Shown: positions 1 through 15,225, counted from the stretch's first letter. The stretch: DNA of 64,000 nucleotides from Siphonodentalium dalli (GCA_032622095.1 CP136064.1:40387912-40451911); one strand, 5' to 3'. The notes: generated by a model from the letters alone, not told the origin. Program-made: numbers and translations.

Positions 1-199
1 TCGGAGGAATGAAAAAAGATTGGCCTGGGTCCGTTAAGTTCACTTGATTGTCTGGTTATATTTAACGGGTGATGAACACTATTGTCTGCTGTCGCGCGAC
101 CGTCTGGCTGCTTCTCCCTAACAACCTAGTGGTCTAATTCCAAGTTCACACCCAAATTTGTTTTTATTAAATTACTTAGCTGTCTTAGCACTTTTTGAC

Positions 200-640
200 T
201 GGTGACGGGGGAGGGACCAGGACATGCATGGTTCAGCTTGGTGAGAGAATATCGAAATCTGAACATGAAAATTGCAAAATCCTAGCATATAACTGGCCTC
301 AAGCTTTGCAATTTTTAGAAATTTCCAATCTGACACTTCCTTAAGTGGAAAATTTCCAAATGGTGGCATTTCAGTCCAAATTTTGACCAAAGGTTGGAAA
401 ATATGCAAATGTTGTTCTAAAAACAACTTCCCCAATTATAAATTGTTGGAAATTCAAACTAGGTCAGGTATGAAATTTCCAACTGCTGGACATGTTGACG
501 AAAGTTTGGGGTGGGCGAGGGGGGGGGGGGGGGGGGGGTGGTGGGGTGAGACACCCGCAAACCCAACTGTATCTATTGATGGTTTCTCGGGGAATGATCA
601 AGGCGAGGAATTGGGTATATATTCAATTCGACGGTTTTTA
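200..640 (+). repeat. Dispersed repeat with TTTCCAA motifs and a G-run
   Basis: About 440 bp rich in GAAATTTCCAA motifs, followed by a poly-G run at about 521-538 and the phrase GGGGTGAGACACCC. Clearly related sequence recurs at 12540-12900 and 35090-35345, so this is a dispersed repeat family. The open frames here are chance frames. Confidence 0.55.
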
Positions 641-680
641 AATTGAATTATATATATGATATGATTTAAAGATATATTTA

Positions 681-729
681 GGGTCCCCAGGGGGGGGGGG
701 TCGGACAAAATTTCCAGGCACGTATGATC
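681..729 (+). repeat. Left member of an inverted repeat pair with a G-run
   Basis: A unit of GGTCCCC, a run of G, then TCGGACAAAATTTCCAGGCA is found again in reverse complement at 2139-2190. Between them, 736-870 holds two or three T-rich repeats containing GGACACCCACCC. The two ends could bound a 1.5-kb element or be independent inverted copies. No transposase frame is visible between them. Confidence 0.5.
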
Positions 730-1206
730 ATTTTAATTTTTTCCGGCCACGGGGGACCCACCCACCCAATTTATTCCGTTTCCGGCCTTTTTTTTCAGGC
801 AATTTTGGACACCCACCCTTTTTTTTCCGTTTCAGGAAGTTTTTTCCGGTCAGTTTTGGACACCCACCCCCTTAAATTTGAGATAAATTATCAATTGAGC
901 AACCAAATAGCTGATTATCCTGCATTATCATAATTTATTGCACGATATTTGAATAGAACAGTGCATAATGAGATAACTATACTATTTGAATTGATCATAT
1001 AAGTGTCATTAATCAAGAAATGTGTCAACATAATCACATTTCTAGGGATATATAGGCAGAGTGCCAAGGTTTTTATTAACATTCATTTTCATAAAATATA
1101 GTCACATGATCTAGTCACATAATCACATTTAAGTATTCTACAGAATACATGGTACCGGCACAACAAATTTCAGATTATTTGATATTTTGATATTTGCTAT
1201 GTGATA

Positions 1207-1345
1207 TACAGTAATGCCCTAATTAATCGACTCCATAACCACAGCAGAATAATGGGTAATTTAAGTTTAATTTCCGACTAAATCCTGAAAAATTACCCAT
1301 TATTCTGCTGTGGTTATGGAGTCGTTTAATTAGGGCATTACTGTA
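1207..1345. repeat. Near-perfect palindrome (foldback element)
   Basis: The left arm (about 1207-1262, starting TACAGTAATGCCCTAATTAA) is matched by its reverse complement ending at 1345. The arms are about 54 bp and the central loop about 30 bp. No coding potential. It looks like a short foldback MITE. Confidence 0.85.
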
Positions 1346-2138
1346 TTGCTGGAATCAAATTGTTTATCAAAACATGTGGAAATACAACTGTTCATCCCAG
1401 TTCATCCCAGTTTGAAGAATAATGCTAATACCAAACATAACCATGGCATACATGCGTGACTCTTCTTGGGGCATCTCAGAAACCAGAACTGAGGAAACAT
1501 GTTATAGCGTGTAATGGCAGGCTGGTAGCCACTGCCTGAAGTAATAGGCTTCGTAATAATTGGGAATAATATGGATGGATAGCCCAATTTCACATCTTTT
1601 TTGCTCACGATATCAGTGACGATAAAATCTTCGTTATATACTGTGATTAACATTACAAGCTGATCCACATTAACATGGAAAACAATGTGAAATTGTTCAA
1701 GCTGGCCCGGCTGGCCTTCAATTTATTTGTTAAGATTTTATGTTTTACGTTGTCAAAAGTCTATTTTATTCCATTATTTATTATATCTTTATTTCCATGT
1801 CACATATGGTCAAATGTGCTTTCATTTTATTGCTTATTTTCAGCTGAGTTCTGCATATTTATTCTTATTTTGTTGTATCAGTAGATGGAATCCTGATTAA
1901 ATTTTATTTTTCCAATAGCGCGCAGTGTCTAGTTCTATCAAGTTGAATTTGGGTTATTGTTGGCCATTGTGCAACTGATCCAACTTCTGATAACCTCTAT
2001 ATGTAGTATAGCATTAGTATTAACTATATATGACCTGTTTCTGTTCAAAACGCATCAAAATAAGACTCAATAGCAGGAATGGAAAATTTGGCATATGGAA
2101 AAAACTGTTTTTTGGACCCAAGAGACACCCACCCACCC

Positions 2139-2190
2139 CATCATACGTGCCTGGAAAAAATTTCCGACCCCCCCCCCCCCTGGGGTCCCA
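2139..2190 (-). repeat. Right member of the inverted pair starting at 681
   Basis: Reverse-complement copy of 681-729: ATCATACGTGCCTGG, then a run of C, then CTGGGGTCCC. The purine/pyrimidine homopolymer is kept in both copies. Confidence 0.5.
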
Positions 2191-2695
2191 GGCTAATTTT
2201 ATGGAATCAATTTTGCTTTTCATTTAGATTCTAGTGTATACAATAACATGTTTTGACCAAGACGTGCCAACTGAAAGACTCTATCTTTTCTTGTATTTCC
2301 TCTACATTCCATGTTATAGAGGAGCAGTGATAATTACCGTATTACTTTCCAATAAAAAGAAATGGTATTGTTTGATATTTATAAGTCGAGTTTATGCGCC
2401 GCATATGGTTTTAACAGCTTAGTGGAAAAGATCCAACTGTGATGTGAAATTAGAGTTTGTATTTAGTTGTAGGAACCCTGAATACACCTTTAATCATTGA
2501 GTTCTGTATTGTAAAGTTGTTCCTAACATCATGTGGAAAATAACAGGGGTTAAAAGTAAATCAATAAAACACTTTGTGAATACATTAAAACCGATCGGAT
2601 ACTCAACAATGGGTTTCCATTCACGGGCGGAATGTGGGATGTGTTGTGACATGACTGTAACTAAGGGAATATGCCTCTGGTCTTCCATACTTTCC

Positions 2696-2730
2696 TTTAT
2701 AGACCGCGGCGCGCCATTTTTAGTTTCACA
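2696..2730 (+). promoter_or_regulatory. Candidate core promoter for alpha-tubulin
   Basis: A TATA-like TTTATAGA at 2696-2703 is followed by a short GC-rich patch (CGCGGCGCGCC), unusual in this AT-rich stretch. About 70-100 bases further on is an ATG with a perfect splice donor (2797). The spacing suits a short 5' UTR. This is inference from position and composition only. Confidence 0.25.
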
Positions 2731-2796
2731 GGCTTTTTGAATCACATTTTGACTCAACGTTGTGCGTGATTTGAAATATATCTTAAACCAAGTAAA

Positions 2797-2799
2797 ATG
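2797..2799 (+). CDS. Candidate first coding exon of alpha-tubulin (ATG only)
   Basis: The sequence AAAATG|GTGAGT gives a good start context directly followed by a consensus splice donor. Animal alpha-tubulin genes commonly have a first coding exon that ends right after the ATG. The exon at 10040 begins exactly with codon 2 (Arg of M-R-E-C) after a splice acceptor, so the start must be an upstream ATG ending at a donor. This is the best ATG|GT match between 2.7 and 10 kb; weaker ones are at 3367 and 7134. If right, intron 1 is about 7.2 kb. A closer but non-consensus exon is not excluded. Confidence 0.45.
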
Positions 2800-3149
2800 G
2801 TGAGTATTGTTAACTGTTACTTATATATACGTGGATGTGTATGTGGCAATAGGTTATTTTTATTTCGGGTGATATGTTCATTTAATTGTTATATCGATTT
2901 TAATGGCACAATTAAGTGATTGATATACCCCCACGCCGGCAACGGTTATATGGAAACACACAAAGGACACTATTCGAATATTTGTGATTTGAATGATCAT
3001 TTCAGGAAATACCTTTAGATTAGATTAGATTATTTATTGGCAATGATACAATTAGCTATAAAATTTTATACAAAGATGTCACATGTATATACAAATTGAA
3101 TGAGTAATCAGTAATGTAATACGCATATGGATGGCTTAAAGTACGACCC

Positions 3150-3651
3150 TTAAAGGTACGGTTGGCCTTGGCGGTGGGTATCCTGTGAAAATATTTCCAC
3201 CCGTCAAAAACCGCCACAAACAGAAAGAACATCAAAATGTAGACAGACTTTGTCCGTATACAAATAAGAAATATCGCATAAACAGTATGTTATTGTCAAA
3301 TGTTTGACCATTGTTATGTAAACAAAAGCATAAAAAGTTACTTTTCTGGTGTTTGTTTATATTATGATGGTAAACATAAAGAGCGTTCTTTGTTGGTGAA
3401 TTCCTGATATGGAACTAATAAAGAGCGTTGATGCCATTTGTGTGTGATTAGCCAGTAGCATTGTGCTGTCTTCTGTAACATAATCAGGCTCTTGCTTAGG
3501 TAAAATATAGTAGGTCTTTATGATAACATGCTGTTTACGTGATGGTCATGGTATATATGAACGAAACTGTATGCGTTTTAATGTTTTTCTGTTTACGGTG
3601 ATTAGAACAAATGTGAATATTTTCGACAACTAAGGCCTCACGTGCCTTTAA
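3150..3651. mobile_element. TTAA-flanked MITE, family B, copy 1
   Basis: A 502-bp element bounded by TTAA on both sides. The left end reads AGGTACGGTTGGCCTTGG and the right end, in reverse complement, reads AGGCACGTGAGGCCTTAG. A second copy at 31414-32399 carries another MITE inside it. No coding capacity. It lies in the proposed tubulin intron 1. TTAA target duplication is typical of piggyBac-type elements; a TA duplication cannot be excluded from the sequence. Confidence 0.75.
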
Positions 3652-4097
3652 TGTTCACAAATCTAAACCTCGCAAATATGGAATTTTGACGATTTAGAGG
3701 GACACTAAAATTGTAGCATTACACACCATTAAAACCATTTAGAATGTAGTTTATGTCACCTATGAGGGCGACGCACATGCAAGGAATTGTAAATTTATAT
3801 CGATTTTATAAAACGTTAATTGTGTTTAAACTTTAGGCCCAGAACACTGAATCCATCTGTAATAGCTTAGATAGAGCTGTTTTCAATTCACAAATACGAC
3901 GACGAAACATATATACACCATTACGGCCGACGCATGGTTAATTTACTTAGCTCACTTGATATGTTTCGTTGTATTGTCAGGGTATTTGCTGATAATGAAT
4001 TAAGAATAAAGAAATTTAAACTATCAATTTGGAGGAAAAAATCATTATACCTTATATACCAGCCAATACGCCAAGGATTATATAGCAAACTATATGT

Positions 4098-4491
4098 AGT
4101 CGGGGTTCACGATTAGATGGCAAGTGCCATCTAATCGCGAGCACATGTGGCATGTGATGTTCGATTGAATATCAGAATGTTGGATATCATGTAATCCCAT
4201 ATCCCATAATATGTCAAATATAGCGAATTATCGAAATATGAAATACAAAGAAAAAGCGAAATAGGAAAATACAGCGAAATTGAGCGAAATATAGAAGTGT
4301 TTTAAGGAAGTGTTTTAAAGAGCGAAAGTCATCAGCGAAATAGAGCGAAATACAGAAGTGTTTTAAAGAAGTGTTTTAAAGAGCGAAATAGGAAAATACA
4401 GCGAAATAGAGCGAAAAAGCGAAATATACTGAGAAGTGTTTTAAAGAAGTGTTTTAAAGAGCCAATAGCCATCTAATCGTGAACCCCGATT
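4098..4491. mobile_element. Short terminal-inverted-repeat element with an internal tandem array
   Basis: CGGGGTTCACGATTAGATGG near 4101 is matched in reverse complement at about 4469-4488. The interior (about 4213-4470) is a degenerate tandem array built of GAGCGAAATA and GAAGTGTTTTAAA phrases. There is no ORF. It resembles a MITE carrying a minisatellite. Confidence 0.7.
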
Positions 4492-6248
4492 GACTATCTT
4501 TTGGTAGTCAAACGTGTGCGTATTAGGTGCATATACCGACGTATGCTATATATAGAGGATAACGATTTTCTCCTTCATGTTGATAGATTGAAACTGAGAT
4601 TTTTTTGAACATTCACGAATGGGGTGCCTCCTTAACAAAATTCATGATCGGACATGCATGTGTACCAATACGGATCAGTGTACCTATCAGATTATTATGC
4701 CCGTAAAATCGTTCAATCTTAAAAAGTAAAACGAAACACAATTAAGAAATCTCATATTTTGCCGAATGGCTGTTACCTGGCACAAACATTATGATAGGGC
4801 CCTCTCTTTCGCCCTTTCGGGCTGTGCGTTTGTCGTCCTTATCACCAGCAAACAGATTTTGGCGGGGAATATAGAAATGGGTTCCGTCAGACCGTGACCG
4901 TGCATGCGTCCGTCCTTCGCAACTTTGGAACTCTCTAACTCACGCTACTATATAGTCAGCATGCATAGGTCGAATTTCAATGATATTTTGTATGCATATA
5001 TACATATGAACTGCCAGGACAAGGGTTAATATACACAGGAACGGATTTCGATCATTCATTTGTTGCATATTGCTGTATCCATATGTTAAATGTTTGTCCA
5101 TTCCTGTCTTCTGAAGTAATGGTCTTTAGAGTTTAAATATACGCCAATAAATGTATCAGCGTCATCTTTAATTGGATACGAATGATCTTTGATTTTAATA
5201 ATCGTGAACCACAGCACGGTGAACGATATCCACATGCAATATGATTTATCCACTCATCGCAGGCCGCATTATGACATATCTATCGAATTAAGACACATCA
5301 GAAAATTAATAAACGCCAGCGAAAAGTCACACTTACAGAAGGGGTAGTCTGCAGTGCACTTGTTTGTGTCTGTTTCGATCAATATTCCATCCTATCATAT
5401 ATAAGAGAGACAGTCATCACGATTCGTCACATATAGTTGACTGCATGTGAACATGCTATTCATATAGTGGCCAGCCTTATAATAATATTCCGCTGGAAAC
5501 ATATAACATATCTAACACAATTATAGGCATGCTCCTCCCATGAACTAAATTTATTTATGCTGGCACTTGAACTAACATGGTCGCCTATATATATATAGTA
5601 ATCTCCCAGTCGACAAAATTAGAATATGTCAACATAATTAAAAGTACGATAGAGTCAGACATTACCTTCGAGTTGATAAACTCACCGTCGATCCACGGTT
5701 CATATTGTTGAAAATGCCCAAATATCTTAGATCATATCACAATTTATCATATGACTCAATCATTATTTACGTTGGAAACTATGTCATAAATCAATTTCAT
5801 ATCAATTACTAATTCATATGCACCTTCCAATAATTTGATTGGTTTGTTGACAAAAAGTGTGTTCTGATTGGCTGAATGGCAGCCGGGGGGCCGAGCCGCA
5901 TCTCTGACTAAATGCAGGTCAAATTCGTGCGCGTCAAATACACGAATCAACGCGATGCCGAAATTCTCTCAATTATAATCTTGAAATATATAGTTTTTGG
6001 ACATTGTTATACGATAAATAGAATAGATACGATATAATGTCACAAACTGAGAACAGAATAGTGCACTATATCTTCGCGTGCATATTATTTCTGCTAGTTC
6101 ACCAGGTGTAATTGGGCTTCCGGTGCAATGAAGTGACGTCACATTAACCTTTTGCTGCCGATGTCATATAGCTATTTAGTGATTTCTGTGCGTTTTGGAC
6201 ATCATAATCAATTTATAGGTGTCATATGATAAATAGAATATGTAATTC

Positions 6249-6368
6249 GTGTTTCTCTCATATGATATTTATGAAACTCGTCACGATTTTTCAGTTTTCT
6301 CTCGCCGGATGCTCGAGAAAACTGAAAATTGTTAGACTCGTTTCATAAATATCATATGAGAGAAACAC
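6249..6368. repeat. Foldback palindrome
   Basis: Left arm GTGTTTCTCTCATATGATAT is repeated in reverse complement ending at 6368, with arms of about 55 bp and a short loop near 6305. A 123-codon + strand frame (6329-6700) starts inside the right arm and matches nothing I recognise. Confidence 0.8.
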
Positions 6369-7148
6369 TCATTTCATATCCTCTATATATGAAACCGTCC
6401 ACGCCAGCAACCCAAACGAGACTGTGGCATGTTCATATAAGAAGCAACATTGCTTATACATGTACAGATGGTCACTTTGGTCACAGAAACTCCAATGGAG
6501 TAAATATGATCAATAATGTACTCGCTATATATTGCGTACCGGTTAGACTTTTTGCAGGATGTATGTATTCGCGGATGTATCTTCGCGGATGTCTCATTGT
6601 TGCAGTATGTAACTTTAATGACCTCGTTAATTGCTTTCGATATTTAGGTGTGAACAATGGCTGGGCCACTCTTGAAGAATTTATTGCGGAAATACAATGA
6701 ATATATAACAACTAACATTGCTGATGAAGTATGGGATATAGACTAAAGATCGTATTGCGAAGTATCGGGGTGTATTTAATCCAATTAGTAGATTTTTGGT
6801 CCGCATTCAGAGGCTTTCTGATATACCATCAAATTAAGCGAACTTTTTAACTGTAAACGACGTAAAACCTTGAAAACCCTATCTCTTTTCATTAGAGGGG
6901 TCCTGATTTTATTCAAAAACTCCTGAGGCATACTATACATAATACATAATAAAAGCCGACATATGCACAACCATGCATGGGCTGTTCTCAATCAACTGTG
7001 TTATTATAATATGTATAATTTTCACCGCGCACCACTTTTGTAATTTGCACAGAAATTATATGCACTATATTCCACCACGCTCTATTGTGTCATATTTGAC
7101 GATTTGAGTGAATAAATAAATAATTGAATTGATATGGTGAATACCGTG

Positions 7149-7509
7149 AATGAGAAACTTTCAGTGACAACTGATAAGAAGTAGTTGTTGTAATAATTTT
7201 AAGGATTAGTTGTTTTAAAGGAATTATGAGGTGGTGCATTCATGAAACCAATATGTTATATATTTTATATATGCCTAATAATATGATCTTGAAGCGGTTA
7301 CCATTTCTGACTATGGTTTTATTGCGCGGTATGAGTTCGCGATTTAGCCCTGAAGCGGTGTTTATTGGCAAAATTAGGGAAATCTGATAGATTAGACCAA
7401 TCATATCGACAACGGTGTGGTTCGTAAACGTAATGAGAAACTTTCAGTGATAAGAGTTGTAATAATTTGAAGGATTAGTTGTGTTAACGGAATTCTGAGG
7501 TGGTGCATC
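7149..7509 (+). repeat. Direct repeat pair (about 100 bp each)
   Basis: AATGAGAAACTTTCAGTGA through GAGGTGGTGCAT occurs at about 7149-7240 and again at about 7432-7509 with small indels. This is an intron-located direct duplication. Confidence 0.65.
7267..7320 (+). repeat. Intron repeat also found at the tubulin exon 2 splice acceptor
   Basis: GCCTAATAATATGATCTTG followed by ACCATTTCTGACTATGG. Related copies occur at 8463-8500 and at 9953-10020, the last running directly into the splice acceptor of tubulin exon 2. Confidence 0.6.
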
Positions 7510-7547
7510 ATGATTCATGAAACCTTGAAGGAATTATGTAATGGTTT

Positions 7548-7626
7548 GAGCACAAGAATTGTTCTTTACCAGAATGAATCGAGTCGGAGACGAGATTTAT
7601 TCTGGTAAAGAACAATTCGCGTGCTC
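7548..7626. repeat. Foldback hairpin
   Basis: GAGCACAAGAATTGTTCTTT is matched by its reverse complement ending GTGCTC at 7626. The arms are about 33 bp with a loop of roughly 12 bases. Confidence 0.8.
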
Positions 7627-8588
7627 TGACCGACTTGGAGCACAATTGATCACACATAATGCAATAAACTGGAAATGTGCCGTGCGCTGGCCGCGATTGG
7701 ACACAATAGCCGGTTAGCCACGCCCAAAAACGTGATTAACATGAACTGAATGTGAATAGATATGTCCCAAACAACACGGACTGTTCCCACTTTGAAGCGC
7801 CCGTACGATTTGTTTGTTATGAGTTGCGGGTGCATATAACAATGGGATAATCATTGAACTATTCCTTCGCCAGCCTTGGGAATTGGTGTACTTTACCAAA
7901 AATCAGGGAACGATTGCAACAATGGGATTGTGCTCTAAGAATAATTAGTCTCCATAATCGGAAGCCATGTGTCCTCTCAACCATTTAGTTGTTTCAACAA
8001 TAGGTGGTGGGTGAAACATAGTCGGAAATTATTGATAATGAGTCTCAAGATTGTTTGTAAATCATTCAGTGTTCAGCCGCCGTAGATTGGCTTCTGTCAG
8101 TAAATTTCAGACTTCCATTTCAATAGAAATTAGAACAAATAACAAAGAAAAGATACAAGCCAGCCGAAAGCGATTCAAATACCGTGTAAGAAACTAACAG
8201 TTCAGTGTATTTGCCGCGAGCTGGGAGCGCGTCAACGTAATAACGTGTCAATCGTCAAGGCGTTCGTAACTATTTCGGAAATGGGTGTGGTTATTTGTAT
8301 ATCAATTCAATGGCCGTTGCATGTTTAGAGATGAACCTTTCAACCAATTAGAACGTATGCGCCCTTTGTGAACACATGCATATTACATATAATCAACTAC
8401 ATAGCCGTTGCCTATACACCCATTTTTCACAATCGCTACAATAAAGCTCCAATATATTTGATATATGCCTAATAATATGATCCCGAGGGCGTTATTACGC
8501 CACAAGGTGGTGTTGCTAGTTTTGCAGATTTTGAGATTCTGTGGTCCAGTTGGCGAATGTATCGTGGGAGATTTTTTTTTTGTACCTT

Positions 8589-8751
8589 ACTCAATCGTAC
8601 CGATATAATCACGTAGATGCTGAATTTGCAAAGTTAACGCCACCGGTGTATAATATGTTTTTGAAAATATGACTCAATCGTATCGATAGTCAGGACAGGC
8701 TGAAATTGTAAGCTTAAAGTCACCGGTGTAATAATATGTTCTTGAAAATAT
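8589..8751 (+). repeat. Tandem duplication, 83-bp period
   Basis: ACTCAATCGTA(C/T)CGAT begins units at 8589 and 8672. Both units continue to CACCGGTGTA and CTTGAAAATAT with scattered substitutions. Two copies, moderately diverged. Confidence 0.65.
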
Positions 8752-9000
8752 AAATAATCTGATAGCCTGAAAATAATGTACAACCCATTGGGAGCCCCTG
8801 GTGTAGTGAAGTGAGTTATGGGTAATTTTAATTGGAGTGCGCATGTCTGTTCTGTTGGATCGAGACTTGGAGTAACCGCCATCTTTAATTTTCTAATTAC
8901 CGAAAAGTCGAGAAGTAATGGCTCCCAGCCCCCCACACGGGCGGGAATCGATATCGATATGACAGCGGCTGACTAACTATCAAGGCGAGGTACAGTGAAA

Positions 9001-9112
9001 GGTCACAGGTTAAATGTACCCAGGTTAAATGAACTCAAAATGTCATCAGCCATGCGCAGCGAACGGTCACAGGTTAAATGTACTCAAGGTTAAATGAACT
9101 CAAAGGTCATCG
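9001..9112 (+). repeat. Tandem duplication, about 64-bp period
   Basis: GGTCACAGGTTAAATGTAC then AGGTTAAATGAACTCAAA appears at 9001 and 9065. Within each unit, GGTTAAATG is itself doubled. Confidence 0.7.
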
Positions 9113-9201
9113 GCCGTATAATTAAATATTTTGAAGCCAAAATAGTACGGTGATCAAGTCAAAATTGTATCGTATACACAATGTGTTTGTACCGATGAAT
9201 G

Positions 9202-9279
9202 TATCGCGACTCGACTCGTTTTCGTGGTCATATAGGCCCTATATAACCTATGGTCACGAAAACGAGCAGAGTCGCGATA
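9202..9279. repeat. Foldback hairpin
   Basis: TATCGCGACTCGACTCGTTT is matched by its reverse complement ending at 9279. The arms are about 32 bp around a short loop with GGCCCTATATAACC. Confidence 0.8.
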
Positions 9280-9943
9280 TCTGATAGAATTCGAGGAATC
9301 GTACATTCACTTTCAATAATAGTATAGATTCACTGCAATCTGCCGCGGAATTCCCAAAATTAAGGCTACTTTCATTTTCAATAGGTTTTCCGAATTTCCA
9401 CTTTCACTTTTCACTTTTACCACGCAAAGCGACCTTAGTTGACACATATATATGGCACACTGGCTGAGTCCATGGCAAATAGTTTATGTAGCATTGCTTC
9501 TTTCATTTAATTAAAGCTCACCTCGTTAAAACGCATGTCAATCGTATTTGTTTACAAATTGCATTGGGTGCGACGTTTTGCAGTAGGTCCCTATTTGAGG
9601 AGGTCACTATGCGGAAGTCCCCGAATTCGCGGAGTTCCCCTAAAATGGGCAATATATGTATATTTTAATGAGGGAACGGGTGCGTATATGTCAATTGATA
9701 CGTATTTTAAACAAATAACGACACGATCATCATAATAGAGGTCTGTTCTATCAATTATATATGCCCCGAGTTCACTTGGTGCAAATCAAACGGCGATAAA
9801 CATTCTCGTGTGTCAGGACTCCTTAAAGTTGTGAATAAGATGAATATTTATTAGATGTTATTTAACAAGTCAATCAAATAATATTATTCATTAGTATTAG
9901 CGCTAACTAATGAATAATATTTTATATTATAATTATATTATAA

Positions 9944-12105
<2,162 letters not shown>

Positions 12106-12249
12106 TTTACTCGGACAAAATAGTGCCGATTGTCATAACACATCTCATTGGCGTTCTGAGAAACAGAACCAATTGGTGGCAGCACCAGCGAGAAGCGAAG
12201 AATAGAGTCAAATGCTCCAAAAATGCTAAGTAATACCACACACAACATT

Positions 12250-12255
12250 AATAAA
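12250..12255 (+). terminator. Poly(A) signal of alpha-tubulin
   Basis: AATAAA sits 145 bases after the stop codon. The 3' UTR between 12106 and 12170 is partly conserved in the pseudogene at 21.6 kb, which supports its being transcribed sequence. Confidence 0.7.
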
Positions 12256-12539
12256 TGAAGACTTTCACGACAGAGTTGATATTGCGAAGATCAAACACGG
12301 TGCTATCATTAAAATGAAGTAATTCAATTCTCTTGTCTCTCGATATCTCCAATACTTTCACTTGCATCAAAATCATATCGCGTCCATGGAATTTTGTGTA
12401 TTTACACAGTATTATAGCCAACCGGTTATATTCGATTATCATAGAGACGTGTCTGGAGAACATGTCCGTTGTGGTGGTAAGGCGGTGTCCAACGTAGAAT
12501 TTCCTTCTGCCTTTACCCCCCTTGAACCAGACCGAAATT

Positions 12540-12900
12540 ACTGAATTTGGGAAATTCTATTTTCAATTGACAGGCAGTTTTCCGTCTGTGTGAAATCCCA
12601 ACTGGACACACACTGTGTGGTTGGAAATTTCCAGCCGATGGCCATTTCAGCCCAATAATTTTACCGAAAGCAGGAAAATATTTGAATTGGTCTAAATCAA
12701 CAAATTTGACCCTAAATACTGGCTGGAAATTCCAACTATCAGATTAACTTCGACCTATTTTTGCTTTATATTTACAATATAACTTTCCATCCGATGTAGT
12801 GTCAGAAATGAAATTCCCAGCTATTGAGAAGTTTGAACCAAAAACTAGGGAGAAGTGAGACACCCCAACCCCCTGTCGCCATATACCGTCTCTGAATGAT
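12540..12900 (+). repeat. Second copy of the TTTCCAA/G-run repeat family
   Basis: Contains GGAAATTTCCAG, a GCAGGAAAATAT phrase and the tail GTGAGACACCCC, parallel to 330-600 and 35090-35345. Diverged. Confidence 0.5.
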
Positions 12901-13206
12901 CCTATATGTATACCCCAGTTAACTGGAACCCGGGATTCATATGCCAAATTTAACCAGTGTAAATGCTACTTACTCGCTACTATACTACTATAGTACTAAT
13001 TTAAATCTGTGTTAATTAATTCGTATAGCCCAGTGACACCATTGGTTCTTTTGCTTATTGATGTGTTGAAAGTTTTGCCATCAAATGTGTTAAAGTTAGC
13101 ACATATTTCCATGTCTATGTTTTGTATTCCGCATTATAGTGCATGGTGCCATCTGACCGGGAGTAAGGGGTGGGGTGTCATCCGCCTTATTGTCTGTCTT
13201 TAATTA

Positions 13207-13296
13207 ACGATCGGTCGAGAATCGTAGATTTGTATAAATGACAAACATACAAACATACAAACATACAGACAGACAGAGGTCTTCAAAATATATATG
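13207..13296 (+). repeat. Short dispersed repeat with ACAAACAT/CAGA microsatellite
   Basis: CGATCGGTCGAGAATCGTAG, TTTGTATAAATGACA, then ACAAACAT and CAGA repeats, then GGTCTTCAAAATATATATGA. The same order recurs at 44777-44865, where the microsatellite is a longer CAGA run. It resembles the 3' end of a retroposon with a simple-sequence tail, but that is inference. Confidence 0.6.
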
Positions 13297-13299
13297 AGA

Positions 13300-15225
13300 T
13301 TAATGTATAAATAGGGTCCCGCGGACTCCTGTGTTTGGAAAAGATGGTAATTTTAAATTTATTGAACTTGCAGAGTTCTAAATAACCATAAAAGATTCCG
13401 AAAAGATCATTTTTCTGGTAACCTGCATGCCGTAATATGCTTTAAACTTCAAAATTTCGTTGTTTAGACCCTCGATACTATAAGTTATAGACATTTCTAT
13501 TCCAACTTGAGAGATTTAGTCAAATATGGTCCCCAGCATCCCCACATTATTCATAATGTCGCTGAAGGTTGGACCGAGGTCAATCCATGTGCACCAAGGT
13601 TTAAAGCCAAACAAATCAAATTATTGATAAGCCCGAACAAAGCAGAAATTTTGGCGGTAAACCCATGACAGTTGGTGAGAAAGGCCACATTCATGCAAAT
13701 GAATTCATGTCGGGTGTGTCAATAACGTTCGGGACAAGGAGTGACAATCAAATGCCAAAATAACAGCTGTACTATGTGCGCTCGTCCGTTAACCTGGTTT
13801 AACGACACCCTTGTCGTTCTGTGTTGCACATGTATAGTATTTCCAGCTCATGGCATACCCGCATCATCGAACTGTTGAATACTTAATTATTTATCTGTTG
13901 CCAAGGGATATCGATCAACATAGATTGTGGGGTGAATACTTGTTGGAATTAGCGATGACGACAAGTGTGTATATATATATGCATCATTGTGAGTCATATC
14001 AGGACTCATTGATTTTACGGATACTACATATTGAATAAATTAAGAGATTGCGGTACATCGGCGAATAGCGCGAATGGTCTCGTCCAGTAGTATGGAGGGA
14101 TAAAAGGGTCATAATTCTAATTTAATATTCAGATCGTTACGTCTGCATCTCCATGCAACACCACAAACAGTCACGCACAAGGGATATACAAACATAAATA
14201 AGTGATGGAAATAACATTTCAACGCATATATTGCATAATGGAATGTAACATTAGAAACTCAGCATATATCAACATGCAGTTGTGTTTGTTTCTTTGTTTA
14301 TAGTTAGAATTTAACTGCGTTTTAGCCGCCATATCAGAGGGGTCCGAGAACTTTAAAAAACATTATAGGTTGTATTATATATTGGAAGGGTCCCATATAT
14401 ATTTCGGGAAATAACACCAATTCTGGGAAAATGGCATCAAAGACATTTCTATTTCAAAATACAACTTTTGTTGACAGCAATTCCCCTTCCTCGGACATTA
14501 TAATTCTTCAAAACTATATAATAGCAATAAAATATGACAAAGCGAAATCAGTTTGAAAAAATCTAACCCATAATCCAAAACCTTATCGATTTAAACAAAA
14601 TTGTCGATCTCCCGGTCCAGTCTCACTGGGGGGGGGGGGACTCCTGGTAAATCCGTCCGAAATAGCATGATCGTCCATGCAGTGCGCATCCAATGCTAAG
14701 TTACTCTCTCTTGCATTAATATTATAAAAATTAGCGTGGCGGCACTTAAAATGGTAAATATTTTCTTAAATAACCAAATTATTTTTCAAAATTGAATTGT
14801 TATTTTATGAATGACCGTCTGTGTCCGTGTGTGTTGAAATTTATTTGAAGCGCCCCAAGGAAGATTGATCAATTGGGAGTTTATCACTTCGTTTTCGACA
14901 GTTTTTAGACCAGATATTGGACATTTCAATGGGCAAATCATATATAGTTTTCTGGTAAGTTTGTTATCTCCGGGACATGAAAACGCAAACTTATACACGA
15001 ACAATCTGAACAGGTCTAATGGTGGCACACTCAAAGACAAGCACTCGGTGGCTCCAGTATGAAAATTTTATGGCACCTGTTCGAAAACGAGAAACAATTA
15101 TAAGCTCCAGTGCGCACCAATTATAAATACTTCTGCACATATATAGTTCATCGAGAATTTAGTAAACTATAGGCGTTATAACCGAGAATAATTATATTTT
15201 ATCTATATATAGCTAGCTCTTGTAA
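13300..15225. other. Gene-poor stretch
   Basis: AT-rich sequence with a G-run at about 14630-14638 and short chance frames. I see no splice-bounded exon, RNA gene or strong repeat structure. Confidence 0.5.

Noticed and set aside
1402-1668. 88-codon - strand frame
   Set aside because: No recognised domain and no consensus donor; one possible acceptor (AATCACAG) only. AT-rich chance frame is the simpler view.
3367-3372. ATG|GTAAAC as an alternative first tubulin exon
   Set aside because: It is part of the MITE family B copy and is found again in the copy at 32 kb, so it is not specific to the tubulin gene.
6329-6700. 123-codon + strand frame
   Set aside because: Starts inside a palindrome arm within the tubulin intron, has no recognisable motif and no splice or promoter support.
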